Below, piece after piece: positions 43,731 to 53,239 of a DNA stretch of 64,000 bases. The stretch lies in NCBI RefSeq assembly GCF_039529835.1, contig NZ_CP154262.1, forward strand, positions 2,542,001 to 2,606,000. Reading direction: 5' to 3'. The DNA is from Arthrobacter sp. TMP15 (GTDB lineage Bacteria; Actinomycetota; Actinomycetes; Actinomycetales; Micrococcaceae). The stretch's first letter is position 1. Each line of letters starts with the position of its first letter. A program made the position numbers and the translations under genes. The notes under the pieces were generated by a model, which searched no databases, was not told where the DNA came from, and worked only from the letters and a program-made list of their open reading frames with translations.

Positions 43731-43785
43731 ATTACTTCTGCATGGCGGGATCTATAACTGCAGTTAACGCACAAAACCGCCGTCG

Positions 43786-43837
43786 TTGTAAAGGGGCCCG
43801 GCAGCTAAATGAACACTGCCGGTGTGCCCCTTTACAA
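43786..43837 (-). terminator. Terminator-like hairpin downstream of rho
   Basis: TTGTAAAGGGGC pairs with GCCCCTTTACAA and CCGGCAG with CTGCCGG, with a 3-nt bulge and an 11-nt loop. It lies 24 nt after the rho stop. Confidence 0.65.
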
Positions 43838-43860
43838 ATGAGGCGGTCTCGTTACTTGCG

Positions 43861-46203
43861 CTATTTATCGTGTTCGGCCTTGGCACCCAGGGTTGTCTTC
43901 TGGATTTGCATGAGGAACTCGACGTTTGACTGCGTTTCACGGATCTTGGAGGTGAGCAGTTCAAGGGACTGCTGCATTTCCAACCCGGAGAGCACCCGGC
44001 GCAAACGCCACATGATCTTGACTTCTTCAGGGGAAAGCAGGTTCTCTTCGCGGCGTGTACCCGAGCCGTTGACGTCAACAGCGGGGAAGATCCGCTTGTC
44101 GGCGAGCTGGCGTGAGAGACGCAGCTCCATGTTGCCTGTGCCCTTGAACTCTTCGAAGATAACCTCGTCAGCCTTGGAACCGGTTTCTACCAGTGCCGTT
44201 GCCAAAATGGTTAGCGAGCCACCGTTTTCAATATTCCGTGCCGCACCAAAGAAGCGCTTCGGCGGATAAAGCGCCGCAGAGTCCACGCCACCTGAGAGGA
44301 TTCGCCCTGAGGATGGTGCCGAGTTGTTGTAGGCACGGCCCAAGCGGGTCATGGAATCCAAGAGCACAACTACGTCCATGCCCATTTCAACCAAACGCTT
44401 TGCGCGCTCAATGGAAAGTTCGGCCACCTGAGTGTGATCATCTGCAGGACGGTCGAAGGTTGAGGCGATGACCTCACCCTTGACGGTACGCTGCATATCC
44501 GTCACTTCTTCAGGGCGTTCGTCAACAAGAACCATCATGAGGTGAACCTCGGGGTTGTTGATCGTGATCGCATTGGCGATCGACTGCAGGATCAAAGTCT
44601 TACCGGCCTTGGGCGGCGAGACGATCAGGCCACGCTGGCCCTTGCCGATGGGGGCCACCAGATCGATCACACGGGTGCCGATGATCTTAGGATCGGTTTC
44701 CAGGCGCAGACGCTCTGACGGGTACAGCGGCACGAGCTTGGCGAACTCCACCCGATCCTTGAGCTCGTCAGGGTTCTTACCGTTTACGCTTGTGACGCGC
44801 ACTAGGGCGTTGAACTTCTGGCGGGCGCTCTGCGCCTGGCTGCGGTCTTCGCCTTCACGCGGTGCTCGGATGGCACCGACGACGGCGTCACCCTTGCGCA
44901 GGTTGTACTTTTTGACCTGGTTAAGAGAAACGTAGACGTCGTTGGAGCCCGGCAGGTACCCGGAAGTGCGCACGAATGCGTAGTTTTCCAGGATGTCCAA
45001 AATACCGGCCACTGGCAACAGAACGTCGTCCTCAGTTACTTCAGTATCATCGAAGTCAGGACCCTGGCTGCGACCGCGGCGGCGTTCGTTCCTGTCACGG
45101 AAACGATCGTTGCGATCATTACGGTCGTTACGGCTGTTGCGATCGTTGCGGTCGTTGGAATCGTTGGAATTCCGGTCACGGCGGTTACGACGGTTGCGGT
45201 TATTGCGCGATCCGTCATCGTCGTCGTTGTTATTGCTGTTGTTGTTGCTGTTGTTATTGGAGGTGTTGCGGTCATTATTTGAACGCTCACCACCTGAACG
45301 ATCATTGGAAGAACGATCGCCACCGTTGCGCTGGCCGCGCTGGTTGCCGCGCTGGTTACGTGAATTACGATCGGCGTTCTCGCCGCTCTCGCCCTGGCCG
45401 GAATCAGTCTGGCCACTCTGAGCACTCTGGCCGGTATTGGTCGTTTCGGCGGACTCGGCATGAGTTGCCTCATTGTCCCCGTGGGCTTCGGAAGCCGCAT
45501 CCTGCTGGCGTGTGTTGCTTTGTGAACGGCGGTTACGTGTACGTGGCTGCCGACGGTTTTCACCGTCATTCTCACCTGAACGGTTACCCGCATTGGTGGA
45601 ATCTGCGGCCTGGGCGTTGGACTCTGCCGGCTCCTGAACAGCGGCCGCTACCGGTGCGCTGTTCTCTTGAGTTGGCGCCGAAGTTCCGGAGCCATTTCCT
45701 GCGCTGGTGGTGATGATGCCATCGCTGCTGGCAGCACGGCGGCTTCGGCCGCGACCGCGGGCTGGTCGTTCAGCGGCTGAGCTGGAATCTGTTGCAGCTA
45801 CTTCCGGAGCCTTGGCACCCGAGGCAGTTCCGTTGCTGGAGCCACCATTGCTGGTCTCCGAGGAATCAGCAGCTGGTTGCCCCGGTGCCTGAGACGTCTT
45901 CTTCGAGGCTGCTCCGCGCCGACTAGGGGCAGAAGCCGCCGGAGCTTGCGTGTCAGCAGTCTTAGCAGCTGAGCGTGCCGGACGGTCAGTTACAGAAGAC
46001 CCACGCTGGTGTGCGGAAATTGATTCAACAAGGTCGCCCTTGCGCATCCTCGATCCGCCAGTGATGCCCAACTGGCCTGCCAGAATTTGCAGCTGAGCCA
46101 ATTTCAGGCCAGCTAAACCTGCAGACTTGGCAGGTGCGCTCGTAGCAGTGGTGTCCAAATCAGCAGCTTTGGAAGCAGCGGCTGAAGTTACGGTTTCGGT
46201 CAC
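43861..46203 (-). CDS. rho: Transcription termination factor Rho
   Basis: The hexameric RNA translocase, 780 residues. The N-terminal LKLAQLQILAGQLGITGGSR helix-turn-helix is followed by about 300 residues of low complexity: first Ala/Ser/Thr-rich, then Asn/Arg/Asp-rich with runs such as NDRNDRNSRND. The OSB-fold RNA-binding domain (GILDILENYAFVRTSGYLPG) and the ATPase (VSPPKAGKTLILQ, LVDERPEEVTDM, LLDSMTRLGRAYN) come after. Such inserts are typical of actinobacterial Rho, though this one is on the long side. The GTG at 46203 is used because GGAAGGA lies 6 nt upstream; the open frame to 46332 is non-conserved. Confidence 0.96.
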   Translation of the reverse strand: MTETVTSAAASKAADLDTTATSAPAKSAGLAGLKLAQLQILAGQLGITGGSRMRKGDLVESISAHQRGSSVTDRPARSAAKTADTQAPAASAPSRRGAASKKTSQAPGQPAADSSETSNGGSSNGTASGAKAPEVAATDSSSAAERPARGRGRSRRAASSDGIITTSAGNGSGTSAPTQENSAPVAAAVQEPAESNAQAADSTNAGNRSGENDGENRRQPRTRNRRSQSNTRQQDAASEAHGDNEATHAESAETTNTGQSAQSGQTDSGQGESGENADRNSRNQRGNQRGQRNGGDRSSNDRSGGERSNNDRNTSNNNSNNNSNNNDDDDGSRNNRNRRNRRDRNSNDSNDRNDRNSRNDRNDRNDRFRDRNERRRGRSQGPDFDDTEVTEDDVLLPVAGILDILENYAFVRTSGYLPGSNDVYVSLNQVKKYNLRKGDAVVGAIRAPREGEDRSQAQSARQKFNALVRVTSVNGKNPDELKDRVEFAKLVPLYPSERLRLETDPKIIGTRVIDLVAPIGKGQRGLIVSPPKAGKTLILQSIANAITINNPEVHLMMVLVDERPEEVTDMQRTVKGEVIASTFDRPADDHTQVAELSIERAKRLVEMGMDVVVLLDSMTRLGRAYNNSAPSSGRILSGGVDSAALYPPKRFFGAARNIENGGSLTILATALVETGSKADEVIFEEFKGTGNMELRLSRQLADKRIFPAVDVNGSGTRREENLLSPEEVKIMWRLRRVLSGLEMQQSLELLTSKIRETQSNVEFLMQIQKTTLGAKAEHDK

Positions 46204-46542
46204 GAAGGATCCTTCCCCCTCGATGGCGGGCCCAATTATTGAGGCCGCGATGATTAGTGTCAGACTCCCCAAGTGCAACCGCACTGGCTGGCAAGGGGAA
46301 AAATCTGAGGTTCCATTTCTGTTCCTGAACAACGTCAGGGATCCAGGAAATGGTGTGGTTCACTCTATGAATCAAATCTGAAATGGGAGTGATCCTAGGA
46401 GCAATGCGGCGGCTGCCATGCGTTGATCCAGCGGCCACCGTGCAAGAACGCACAGACCGTTAGAGTGGCATCAAGTGTCCTATAAACAAAGTTTATTTCC
46501 GCACTGGCCAGATGGCAGCCATTCAGGGAAAGCATTTATGGG
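46204..46542 (-). promoter_or_regulatory. rho upstream region and leader (no gene)
   Basis: This 339-bp gap between thrB and rho holds no credible gene. A TAGAGT box at 46362-46367 would give a leader of about 150 nt. In that leader two hairpins compete for one left arm: CCTGA (46324-46328) with TCAGG (46335-46339), or TTCCTG (46322-46327) with CAGGAA (46344-46349). Rho often limits its own expression by attenuation, so the leader may be regulatory. Nearer thrB, ATAAAC-TTT-GTTTAT forms a small AT-rich hairpin. Confidence 0.4.
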
Positions 46543-47526
46543 CTACGGATGTACTTCCACTTTAGCACCTTCAAGGTCAATCTGAAGCCGCGATACTCGC
46601 CAGGACACGCCGTGTTCGGACGAATTCAGGAAATTCCCGCCCTTTTTTGTGATGTAGCCCACAATACGCTCCGCTTCGGCACCGCCATTGGCCAGCACCA
46701 TAACGGTTGGACCCGCTCCCGAAATAAAAGCTGCGAAACCCTCCGCCCGCAATTGCCGAACAAGAGCGGCACTCTCCGGCATCGCCGCAGCCCGGTAGTC
46801 CTGGTGCAGGTAGTCCCGCGTGCCAGCAAAGAGCAAAGACGGATCCTTCGTCAACGCATGCATCAGCACCGCGGCCCGGCCTGAATTAGCCGCCGCGTCA
46901 GCGTGAGAGACCATAGCCGGCAGCATTCCGCGGGCCTGTTCAGTTTTCAGTTCAACGTTCGGGATTGCCACCACAGGAATAACCATGGACGACGGCGTGA
47001 CCTTGGCACTGGCGTATCCCGAGCCTTCCTGCCAGGAGACGGCGACGGCACCATATATTGCCGGGGCAACATTATCCGGGTGACCTTCAAGCTCTGAGGC
47101 CAACTGCAGAATCCAGGCTTTGTCTTGCCGATCCTCCGGTTCCACCAAAGCATTGGCGGCCATAATGGCCGCCACTATGGCCGAGGCCGAGGAGCCTAGA
47201 CCACGGCCGTGTGGGAGCACATTGGCTGCTGTGACCCGCAGTCCGTGACGGCTGTAGCCCAGGCGTGCCCACACCAGATCAATAGTCTTAACAACCAGGT
47301 GGCTGGCATCTCGTGGAAGGTCCGCAATCCCTTCTCCGCTGAGTTCAAACTCCAGCTCATTGGCGGCCAGGGTTTCGATGTTCAGGGTGTCATACAGCGA
47401 TACTGCCAAGCCTAAAGAATCGAAGCCCGGCCCAAGGTTTGCGCTTGTGCCTGGAACACGCACCGTCACGCTAGCCCCAATGGCGGGCGTTTTTAGAATC
47501 GAGGAAGTCATGGAGGTGCCTGTCAT
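46543..47526 (-). CDS. thrB: Homoserine kinase
   Basis: ThrB phosphorylates homoserine for threonine synthase. The GHMP-kinase signature LPHGRGLGSSASAIVAAIMA is present, with VRVPGTSANLGPGFDSLGLA at the N-terminus and FISGAGPTVMVLA near the C-terminus. 327 residues is normal. Two ATG codons (47526 and 47511) are possible starts; neither has a strong ribosome binding site. It follows thrC by 12 nt and ends the threonine run. Confidence 0.96.
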   Translation of the reverse strand: MTGTSMTSSILKTPAIGASVTVRVPGTSANLGPGFDSLGLAVSLYDTLNIETLAANELEFELSGEGIADLPRDASHLVVKTIDLVWARLGYSRHGLRVTAANVLPHGRGLGSSASAIVAAIMAANALVEPEDRQDKAWILQLASELEGHPDNVAPAIYGAVAVSWQEGSGYASAKVTPSSMVIPVVAIPNVELKTEQARGMLPAMVSHADAAANSGRAAVLMHALTKDPSLLFAGTRDYLHQDYRAAAMPESAALVRQLRAEGFAAFISGAGPTVMVLANGGAEAERIVGYITKKGGNFLNSSEHGVSWRVSRLQIDLEGAKVEVHP

Positions 47527-47538
47527 GATGGTGTGCGG

Positions 47539-48642
47539 CTAGTCTGTCAGGCCCAGAGCATCGGCGACTGTAACCACGTCAAAGGCAACCGACTGTGGAG
47601 CCGCTGAGCTGCCGTCTGCGTTTTTCAGCGCCCAATCAGGGTCCTTGAGTCCGTGCCCAGTGACTGTGATGACGAATGTCTTGCCTGTGGGAACCTCTCC
47701 GGCCGCGTGCTTCTTGATAAGTCCCGCAACGCCTGCTGCCGAACCGGGCTCAACGAACACGCCTTCCTTAGCTGAAAGCCAGCGGTGCGCGGCAAGAATT
47801 TCCTCATCGGTGACCGCTTCGATGAGCCCGCCGGACTCATCCCTTGCAGCAATCGCCATGTCCCATGATGCCGGGTTGCCAATTCGAATGGCCGTGGCAA
47901 TGGTGTCGGGTTCGGTGATGGGGTGACCGGCCACGAAGGGTGCCGCACCAGCTGCTTGGAAGCCCCACATGATGGGTGTGTGGGTGGACACTGCTGGCAG
48001 TGTTCCCGCAGTTGCGCTCTCATACGGGGCAGCGTACTCGCGGTAGCCCCTCCAGTAGGCGCTGATGTTCCCGGCGTTGCCCACGGGCAGCACATGGTAA
48101 TCCGGCGCATCCCCTAGTGCGTCCACCACTTCAAAGGCACCAGTCTTCTGGCCCTCAATGCGGGCGGGATTAACCGAGTTAACTAAAAAGACCGGGTAGG
48201 AATCCGCAAGCTTACGGGCTACATCGAGGCAGTTATCGAAGTTACCGTCCACCTGCAAAATGGTGGCCCCATGGGCCACTGCTTGGCTGAGTTTACCCAT
48301 GGAGATCTTACCCTCGGGAACCAGCACGGCACAGGTCAGCCCTGCAGCTTTGGCATAGGCAGCCGCTGAAGCAGAGGTGTTGCCCGTGGAGGCGCACACA
48401 ACAGCTTTGGCTCCGGATGCAACGGCGGCTGTCATGGCCATTGTCATGCCGCGATCCTTGAATGAACCTGTGGGGTTCATTCCTTCCACCTTCAAATACA
48501 CCTTGGAACCGGTTAGTTCAGAAAGATGCCGCGCAAACACCAACGGTGTTCCGCCCTCACCCAAGGTGATGATCTTAGTTTCTGCCGTGACAGGCAAACG
48601 CTCTGCATATTCGCGGACAACCCCGCGCCACTGGTGAGCCAT
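47539..48642 (-). CDS. thrC: Threonine synthase
   Basis: PLP enzyme that turns O-phosphohomoserine into threonine. The PLP lysine is in [34 protein letters not shown] holds the phosphate-binding loop and [17 protein letters not shown] the cofactor pocket. 367 residues fits the class found in Actinobacteria and Bacillus. GGAGGGAG precedes the ATG, which overlaps the hom stop. Confidence 0.97.
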   Translation of the reverse strand: MAHQWRGVVREYAERLPVTAETKIITLGEGGTPLVFARHLSELTGSKVYLKVEGMNPTGSFKDRGMTMAMTAAVASGAKAVVCASTGNTSASAAAYAKAAGLTCAVLVPEGKISMGKLSQAVAHGATILQVDGNFDNCLDVARKLADSYPVFLVNSVNPARIEGQKTGAFEVVDALGDAPDYHVLPVGNAGNISAYWRGYREYAAPYESATAGTLPAVSTHTPIMWGFQAAGAAPFVAGHPITEPDTIATAIRIGNPASWDMAIAARDESGGLIEAVTDEEILAAHRWLSAKEGVFVEPGSAAGVAGLIKKHAAGEVPTGKTFVITVTGHGLKDPDWALKNADGSSAAPQSVAFDVVTVADALGLTD

Positions 48643-50009
48643 TAGACTCCCTCCACCCTCAAGACACTAGTAACTGAATTTATGACGTCTAGGCCATTGA
48701 TGGCTGCAACGGTTGCTGCCAAGGCAGCCTCGCTTGCTCGGTGAGTGACAATACGCAGCTCGGCTGCGCCGTCTCCATCGCGTTCACCACTTTCCCGGTG
48801 AACTGTTTGGCGCATCGATTCAATTGATACACCGTTCTCGGCGAAGAGTGCGGAAATCTTTGAGAGAACCCCCGGCTGATCTGCTGCATCTAAATCAATG
48901 TAGTAGCGCGTGGATACGGCCTCCAGGGGAAGCACCGGCAGGACCTCAATGGTTGAATCTGTCCGGCCGGGCCCACCCAGCACTAGGCGGCGGGCCGCTG
49001 ATACAACATCGCCCATGATGGCCGAGGCAGTGGGGGAACCGCCGGCGCCTGGTCCGTAGAACATGAGCTCTCCGGCTGATTCCGCTTCCACAAATACCGC
49101 ATTGAACGCCCCACGCACAGCAGCCAACGGGTGTTCACGGGGAAGAAGTGTGGGATGCACGCGGACGCATACGCCGGAGGTGAGCTCACCGGCGTCGTTA
49201 GTTTCCGTGATCTTCTCGGCAATGGCCAGCAACTTGATAACATAACCGGCATCTTTTGCTGCAGCAATGTCGGTGGCTGTTACGGAGGTGATGCCCTGAC
49301 AATGCACATCCTCAAGTGCAAAGCGGGTGTGGAATGCCAGCGAGGCCAAAATCGCGCCTTTGGCTGCTGCGTCCAGGCCCTGCACATCGGCGGTAGGATC
49401 CGCTTCCGCATAGCCCAGCCGGGTAGCCTCAGCCAAGGCATCGGAGAATTCGGCGCCCGTGGAATCCATGGCGTCCAAAATGAAATTAGTAGTGCCATTG
49501 ACTATGCCCATGACGCGGGTGATCTTATCCCCGGCCAGGCTGTCAGTGATGGGGCGCAAAATCGGGATGGCACCAGCTACGGCAGCCTCGTAGGAGAGCT
49601 GGACACCAGCGGCGTCGGCCTTCTCGTACAAGGTGGGTCCGTCAACTGCCAGCAGCGCCTTGTTCCCTGTCACAACAGCGGCACCATGTTCAATAGCTTC
49701 CAGGATCAACGTGCGGGCCGGCTCCAGGCCGCCCATGAGCTCAATGACGATGTCCGCTTCACGAACCAGTGCCGAGGCATCCGTTGTGTAAAGCTCCTGG
49801 GGCGCGGCATAATCTCGGACAGTTCCAAGGTTGCGCACGGCAATGCCGACAAGCTCAAGCCGGGCTCCTGTCCGAGCGGCCAAAGTGTTGCTGTCCTCAA
49901 GTAGAATGCGGGCAACTTGCGAGCCCACATTTCCTGCGCCAAGGAGCGCCACCTTCAGGGTTTTGATGTGGGTGGATACTGAATTCTCCACGGTATTGCG
50001 CTCTGTCAA
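48642..50009 (-). CDS. hom: Homoserine dehydrogenase with ACT domain
   Basis: Reduces aspartate semialdehyde to homoserine. N-terminal NAD(P)-binding [17 protein letters not shown], central [12 protein letters not shown], and catalytic [14 protein letters not shown], followed by a C-terminal ACT domain (about residues 355-455, with [20 protein letters not shown]) for feedback control by threonine. It begins with a TTG at 50009; a GTG at 49991 is the alternative, and neither has a clear ribosome binding site. It lies 6 nt after lysA. Confidence 0.96.
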   Translation of the reverse strand: MTERNTVENSVSTHIKTLKVALLGAGNVGSQVARILLEDSNTLAARTGARLELVGIAVRNLGTVRDYAAPQELYTTDASALVREADIVIELMGGLEPARTLILEAIEHGAAVVTGNKALLAVDGPTLYEKADAAGVQLSYEAAVAGAIPILRPITDSLAGDKITRVMGIVNGTTNFILDAMDSTGAEFSDALAEATRLGYAEADPTADVQGLDAAAKGAILASLAFHTRFALEDVHCQGITSVTATDIAAAKDAGYVIKLLAIAEKITETNDAGELTSGVCVRVHPTLLPREHPLAAVRGAFNAVFVEAESAGELMFYGPGAGGSPTASAIMGDVVSAARRLVLGGPGRTDSTIEVLPVLPLEAVSTRYYIDLDAADQPGVLSKISALFAENGVSIESMRQTVHRESGERDGDGAAELRIVTHRASEAALAATVAAINGLDVINSVTSVLRVEGV

Positions 50010-50015
50010 AGGTCT

Positions 50016-51467
50016 CTAGGCCCCTAAATCGCGTGCCAGTAAATCGTCTTCTGTTTCGCCCCGCACAATCAAGCGTGCGGTGCCGTTTCTTACGGCTACT
50101 ACGGGCGGCCGGGGCACGTAGTTGTAGTTGCTGGCAAGTGCCCAGCAATACGCGCCCGTTCCCGGAACTGCCAGCAGATCCCCGGCCGCCACGTCATTGG
50201 GCAGATATACATCTCTAACAACAATGTCACCGCTCTCGCAATGTTTGCCCACCACTCGGGACAGCGCAGGGGTGGCGCCGGAGGCACGGTTAGCCAGAAT
50301 TGCTGAATAATCGGCGTCGTAAAGCACCGGACGAGCGTTATCGCTCATGCCACCGTCCACCGACACATAACGGCGCGGGGCCGTCACATCAGGCTGGCCA
50401 GCGACCTCAACCTGCACGGTTTTCAGCGTCCCGGTCTCATACAGGGTGAACGTTGTGCTGCCAACAATGGCGCGGCCCGGTTCAATGGATATCCGCGGAG
50501 CGTTCATGTTCAGTTCAGCACAGGTGTCTCGGACGACGGCGGCCATCGCCACTGCGATTTCCCCAGCTGGGCGCGGGGTATCCACCGCAGTATAGGCAAT
50601 GCCGTAGCCGCCACCCAGGTCAAGCTCGGGCAGCGTGATGCCGTACTTGTTTTGGATTTCGCTGGTGAAGTGCAGCAGTTTGCGGGCTGCAATTTCAAAG
50701 CCTTCCGGCTCAAAAATCTGTGAGCCAATGTGGGCGTGGAAGCCAAGGAAATTGATGCTCTTTGCTTCCACTGCCAGCTTGGAGGCTGCCTCTGCTGCGC
50801 TCATTCCGTGCGCTTCGGGGTCTTCGGCAATGAAGGAGAGCCCAAATTTTTGGTCCTCGTGCGCCGTGGCGATGGATTCGTGGGTGTGGGCGTGCACTCC
50901 CGGGGTGAGCCGGAGCATGACGTTGGCCGTGGTGTTCGCAGCAGTTGCCAACTCTGCAACGCGTTTGAGCTCATGGAGGCTATCCACCACGATGCGGCCC
51001 AGCTCCATATCCAGCGCCCGCCTAATCTCAGCGTCGGATTTGTTATTGCCGTGCAGCCCTAAGTTGGCACCTTGCAGCCCGGCCCTGCGAGCCAGTGCCA
51101 GTTCGCCGCCGGAACAGGTGTCAAGGCGCAGACCTTCCGCGTCAACCCAACGAGCCACCTCGATGGACAGGAACGCCTTGCCAGCGTAGTAAACGTCCAC
51201 ACCGCCACAGATGTCCTTGAAGGCGTCATCGAATGCCGTCTTGAACATGCGTGCACGGGCCCTGAAATCATCTTCACTCATGACAAACAATGGTGTGCCA
51301 AACTCTGCCTTCAACTCGCTAACGGGCACACCGCTGATGGTGACTTCGCCACTTTGGCCGCGTTCGACGTCGTGCGACCACATGACGGGCAATAAGGTGT
51401 TCAGGTCTCCAGCGGCCGGTAGCCACTTCGGTGCCAGCTCGGCGCCGGCAATCTTTGTTTGGCTCAT
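50016..51467 (-). CDS. lysA: Diaminopimelate decarboxylase
   Basis: Last step of lysine synthesis, PLP-dependent. The Schiff-base lysine is in VDVYYAGKAFLSIEVARW; FHAHIGSQI, LDLGGGYGIAY, SIEPGRAIVG and CESGDIVVRDVYLP mark the family. The ATG at 51467 (MSQTKIAG) is chosen, 4 nt after the argS stop; an upstream frame to 51521 would overlap argS by 50 nt. The protein has 483 residues, with about 45 before the family core. Confidence 0.96.
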   Translation of the reverse strand: MSQTKIAGAELAPKWLPAAGDLNTLLPVMWSHDVERGQSGEVTISGVPVSELKAEFGTPLFVMSEDDFRARARMFKTAFDDAFKDICGGVDVYYAGKAFLSIEVARWVDAEGLRLDTCSGGELALARRAGLQGANLGLHGNNKSDAEIRRALDMELGRIVVDSLHELKRVAELATAANTTANVMLRLTPGVHAHTHESIATAHEDQKFGLSFIAEDPEAHGMSAAEAASKLAVEAKSINFLGFHAHIGSQIFEPEGFEIAARKLLHFTSEIQNKYGITLPELDLGGGYGIAYTAVDTPRPAGEIAVAMAAVVRDTCAELNMNAPRISIEPGRAIVGSTTFTLYETGTLKTVQVEVAGQPDVTAPRRYVSVDGGMSDNARPVLYDADYSAILANRASGATPALSRVVGKHCESGDIVVRDVYLPNDVAAGDLLAVPGTGAYCWALASNYNYVPRPPVVAVRNGTARLIVRGETEDDLLARDLGA

Positions 51468-51471
51468 AGTC

Positions 51472-53124
51472 CTACATCCGTTCCGGGGCGTGGACGCCCA
51501 GCAGTGAGAGCCCGTTGGCAAGAACCTGGCCCACGGCGTCGTTGAGCCACAGACGGGTGCGGTTCACATCGGTGATGGTTTCTTCGCCCATGGGGGTCAC
51601 CCGGCAGGCGTCGTACCAGCGGTGGTAGGCGCCGGCAATGACTTCCAGGTGGCGGGCCACACGGTGCGGTTCGCGGAACGTGGCAGCCTGGGTCAACACC
51701 CCGGGGTATTGACCCAGAACAGCAAGCAGCTCGGATTCGGTGGCATGGTTCAACGCCGCCGCGTCAAAACTGCTGCGCTCAATGCCGGCCGCAGCCGCGT
51801 TGCGCCCCACAGCACAGGTGCGAGCGTGAGCGTACTGCACGTAGAACACGGGGTTTTCGTTGGATTTTTTAGTCAGCACGTCCAAGTCAATATCGATGTT
51901 GGAATCACTGGAGAAGCGGGCCAAAGAATAGCGGGCTGCGTCATTACCCACAGCATCAACCAGGTCCTCCATGGTGACCACTGTGCCCGCCCGTTTGGAC
52001 ATGCGTACGGGCTTGCCGTCCTGGACCAGATTCACCATCTGGCCAATGAGCACCTCAACACGGTTGGCGTCATCGCCCATGGCTGCAGCGGCCGCCTTGA
52101 GCCGGGCTACGTAGCCGTGGTGGTCGGCGCCAAGCATGTAGATGCACAGGTCGAAGTCGCGCTCGCGCTTGTTCCTGAAGTAGGCAATGTCACCAGCTAT
52201 GTAGGCGGCGTTGCCGTCACTCTTAATGACAACCCGGTCCTTGTCATCGCCGTAGTCGGTGGAGTTCAGCCACCAGGCGCCGTCCTTGAGGTACATATTC
52301 CCGGACCCCTTGAGCTGGTCAAGGAGCTCCTCCACCGCACCATCCTGGAACAAGGAATTTTCGTGGAAGTACACGTCAAAGTCAACGCCAAAATCATGCA
52401 GTGAGGAGCGGATAGCCGCAAACATCAGTTCCACGCCCTGGGCGCGGAACTCTTCCTGCGGGTCCGCTGATTCCAGAATGCCAGGATTCTTGGCCATGAC
52501 ATCTTTGGCAATATCCTCTATGTACGCTCCACCGTAGCCATCTTCGGGAGCAGGAGCCCCCTGCGCACTGGCGAGCAATGAGCGGGCAAATTTATCGATC
52601 TGATTACCGTGATCGTTGAAGTAGTACTCACGGGTTACATCCGCACCTTGGGAGATGAAGATACGTGCCAAGGAATCACCTACGGCTGCCCAGCGGGTGC
52701 CACCTAGGTGGATGGGTCCGGTGGGGTTGGCCGAGACAAACTCCAAATTGATCTTGGTTCCTGCCATGGCAGTGTTGGTACCAAAGTTCTCTCCGGACTC
52801 CACGATCGCCTTGGCTAGTTCGCCAGCGGCCGCAGCGTCAACGGTGATGTTTAAGAAGCCTGGTCCGGCAATATCCACCTTGGACACACCCGGAATATCG
52901 CCCAGTCGCGTTTGCAGGATCGCCGCAATGTTCCGTGGCGGAACACCGGCTGGTTTGGCCAGCTGCAAAGCAATATTCGTTGCCCAGTCGCCGTGCTCGC
53001 GGCTTTTAGGCCGCTCAACGCGCACTTCCGTGGGTAGGGCCGAGGCAGGAACACTGAGTTCACCGGCGTCGACGGCTTCTTTGAGGCAGGAGGTAATGGC
53101 GGTGGAAAGTTCTTCAGGAGTCAC
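51472..53124 (-). CDS. argS: Arginyl-tRNA synthetase
   Basis: Class I synthetase of 550 residues. The HIGH motif is [18 protein letters not shown] and the KMSKS motif [18 protein letters not shown]. The N-terminal arginyl-tRNA recognition domain and the C-terminal anticodon domain (DALR type) are both present. TACACT stands 7 nt before the GTG at 53124, so the transcript is probably leaderless and begins the argS-lysA-hom-thrC-thrB operon. Confidence 0.97.
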   Translation of the reverse strand: MTPEELSTAITSCLKEAVDAGELSVPASALPTEVRVERPKSREHGDWATNIALQLAKPAGVPPRNIAAILQTRLGDIPGVSKVDIAGPGFLNITVDAAAAGELAKAIVESGENFGTNTAMAGTKINLEFVSANPTGPIHLGGTRWAAVGDSLARIFISQGADVTREYYFNDHGNQIDKFARSLLASAQGAPAPEDGYGGAYIEDIAKDVMAKNPGILESADPQEEFRAQGVELMFAAIRSSLHDFGVDFDVYFHENSLFQDGAVEELLDQLKGSGNMYLKDGAWWLNSTDYGDDKDRVVIKSDGNAAYIAGDIAYFRNKRERDFDLCIYMLGADHHGYVARLKAAAAAMGDDANRVEVLIGQMVNLVQDGKPVRMSKRAGTVVTMEDLVDAVGNDAARYSLARFSSDSNIDIDLDVLTKKSNENPVFYVQYAHARTCAVGRNAAAAGIERSSFDAAALNHATESELLAVLGQYPGVLTQAATFREPHRVARHLEVIAGAYHRWYDACRVTPMGEETITDVNRTRLWLNDAVGQVLANGLSLLGVHAPERM

Positions 53125-53131
53125 GGTCCTA

Positions 53132-53137
53132 AGTGTA
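53132..53137 (-). promoter_or_regulatory. -10 box of a leaderless argS operon transcript
   Basis: TACACT on the minus strand, 7 nt before the GTG at 53124. Confidence 0.5.
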
Positions 53138-53239
53138 CGGTTCCGCCCGCATCCTCCCCCAATCCGCCGATGTTTTGTTCAGTTTGTGGCACAACTTTTT
53201 ATGGCGGACACTTCCGCTGCGCACGGAGTTGCCGCCGTG

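Noticed and set aside
44976-45713. Long plus-strand frame opposite rho (Cys/Arg-rich, 245 codons)
   Set aside because: It is the antisense reading of the low-complexity Asn/Asp/Arg insert of rho; no start context and no recognisable protein.
46204-46332. N-terminal extension of Rho from 46332
   Set aside because: The residues are not conserved and a good ribosome binding site precedes the GTG at 46203.
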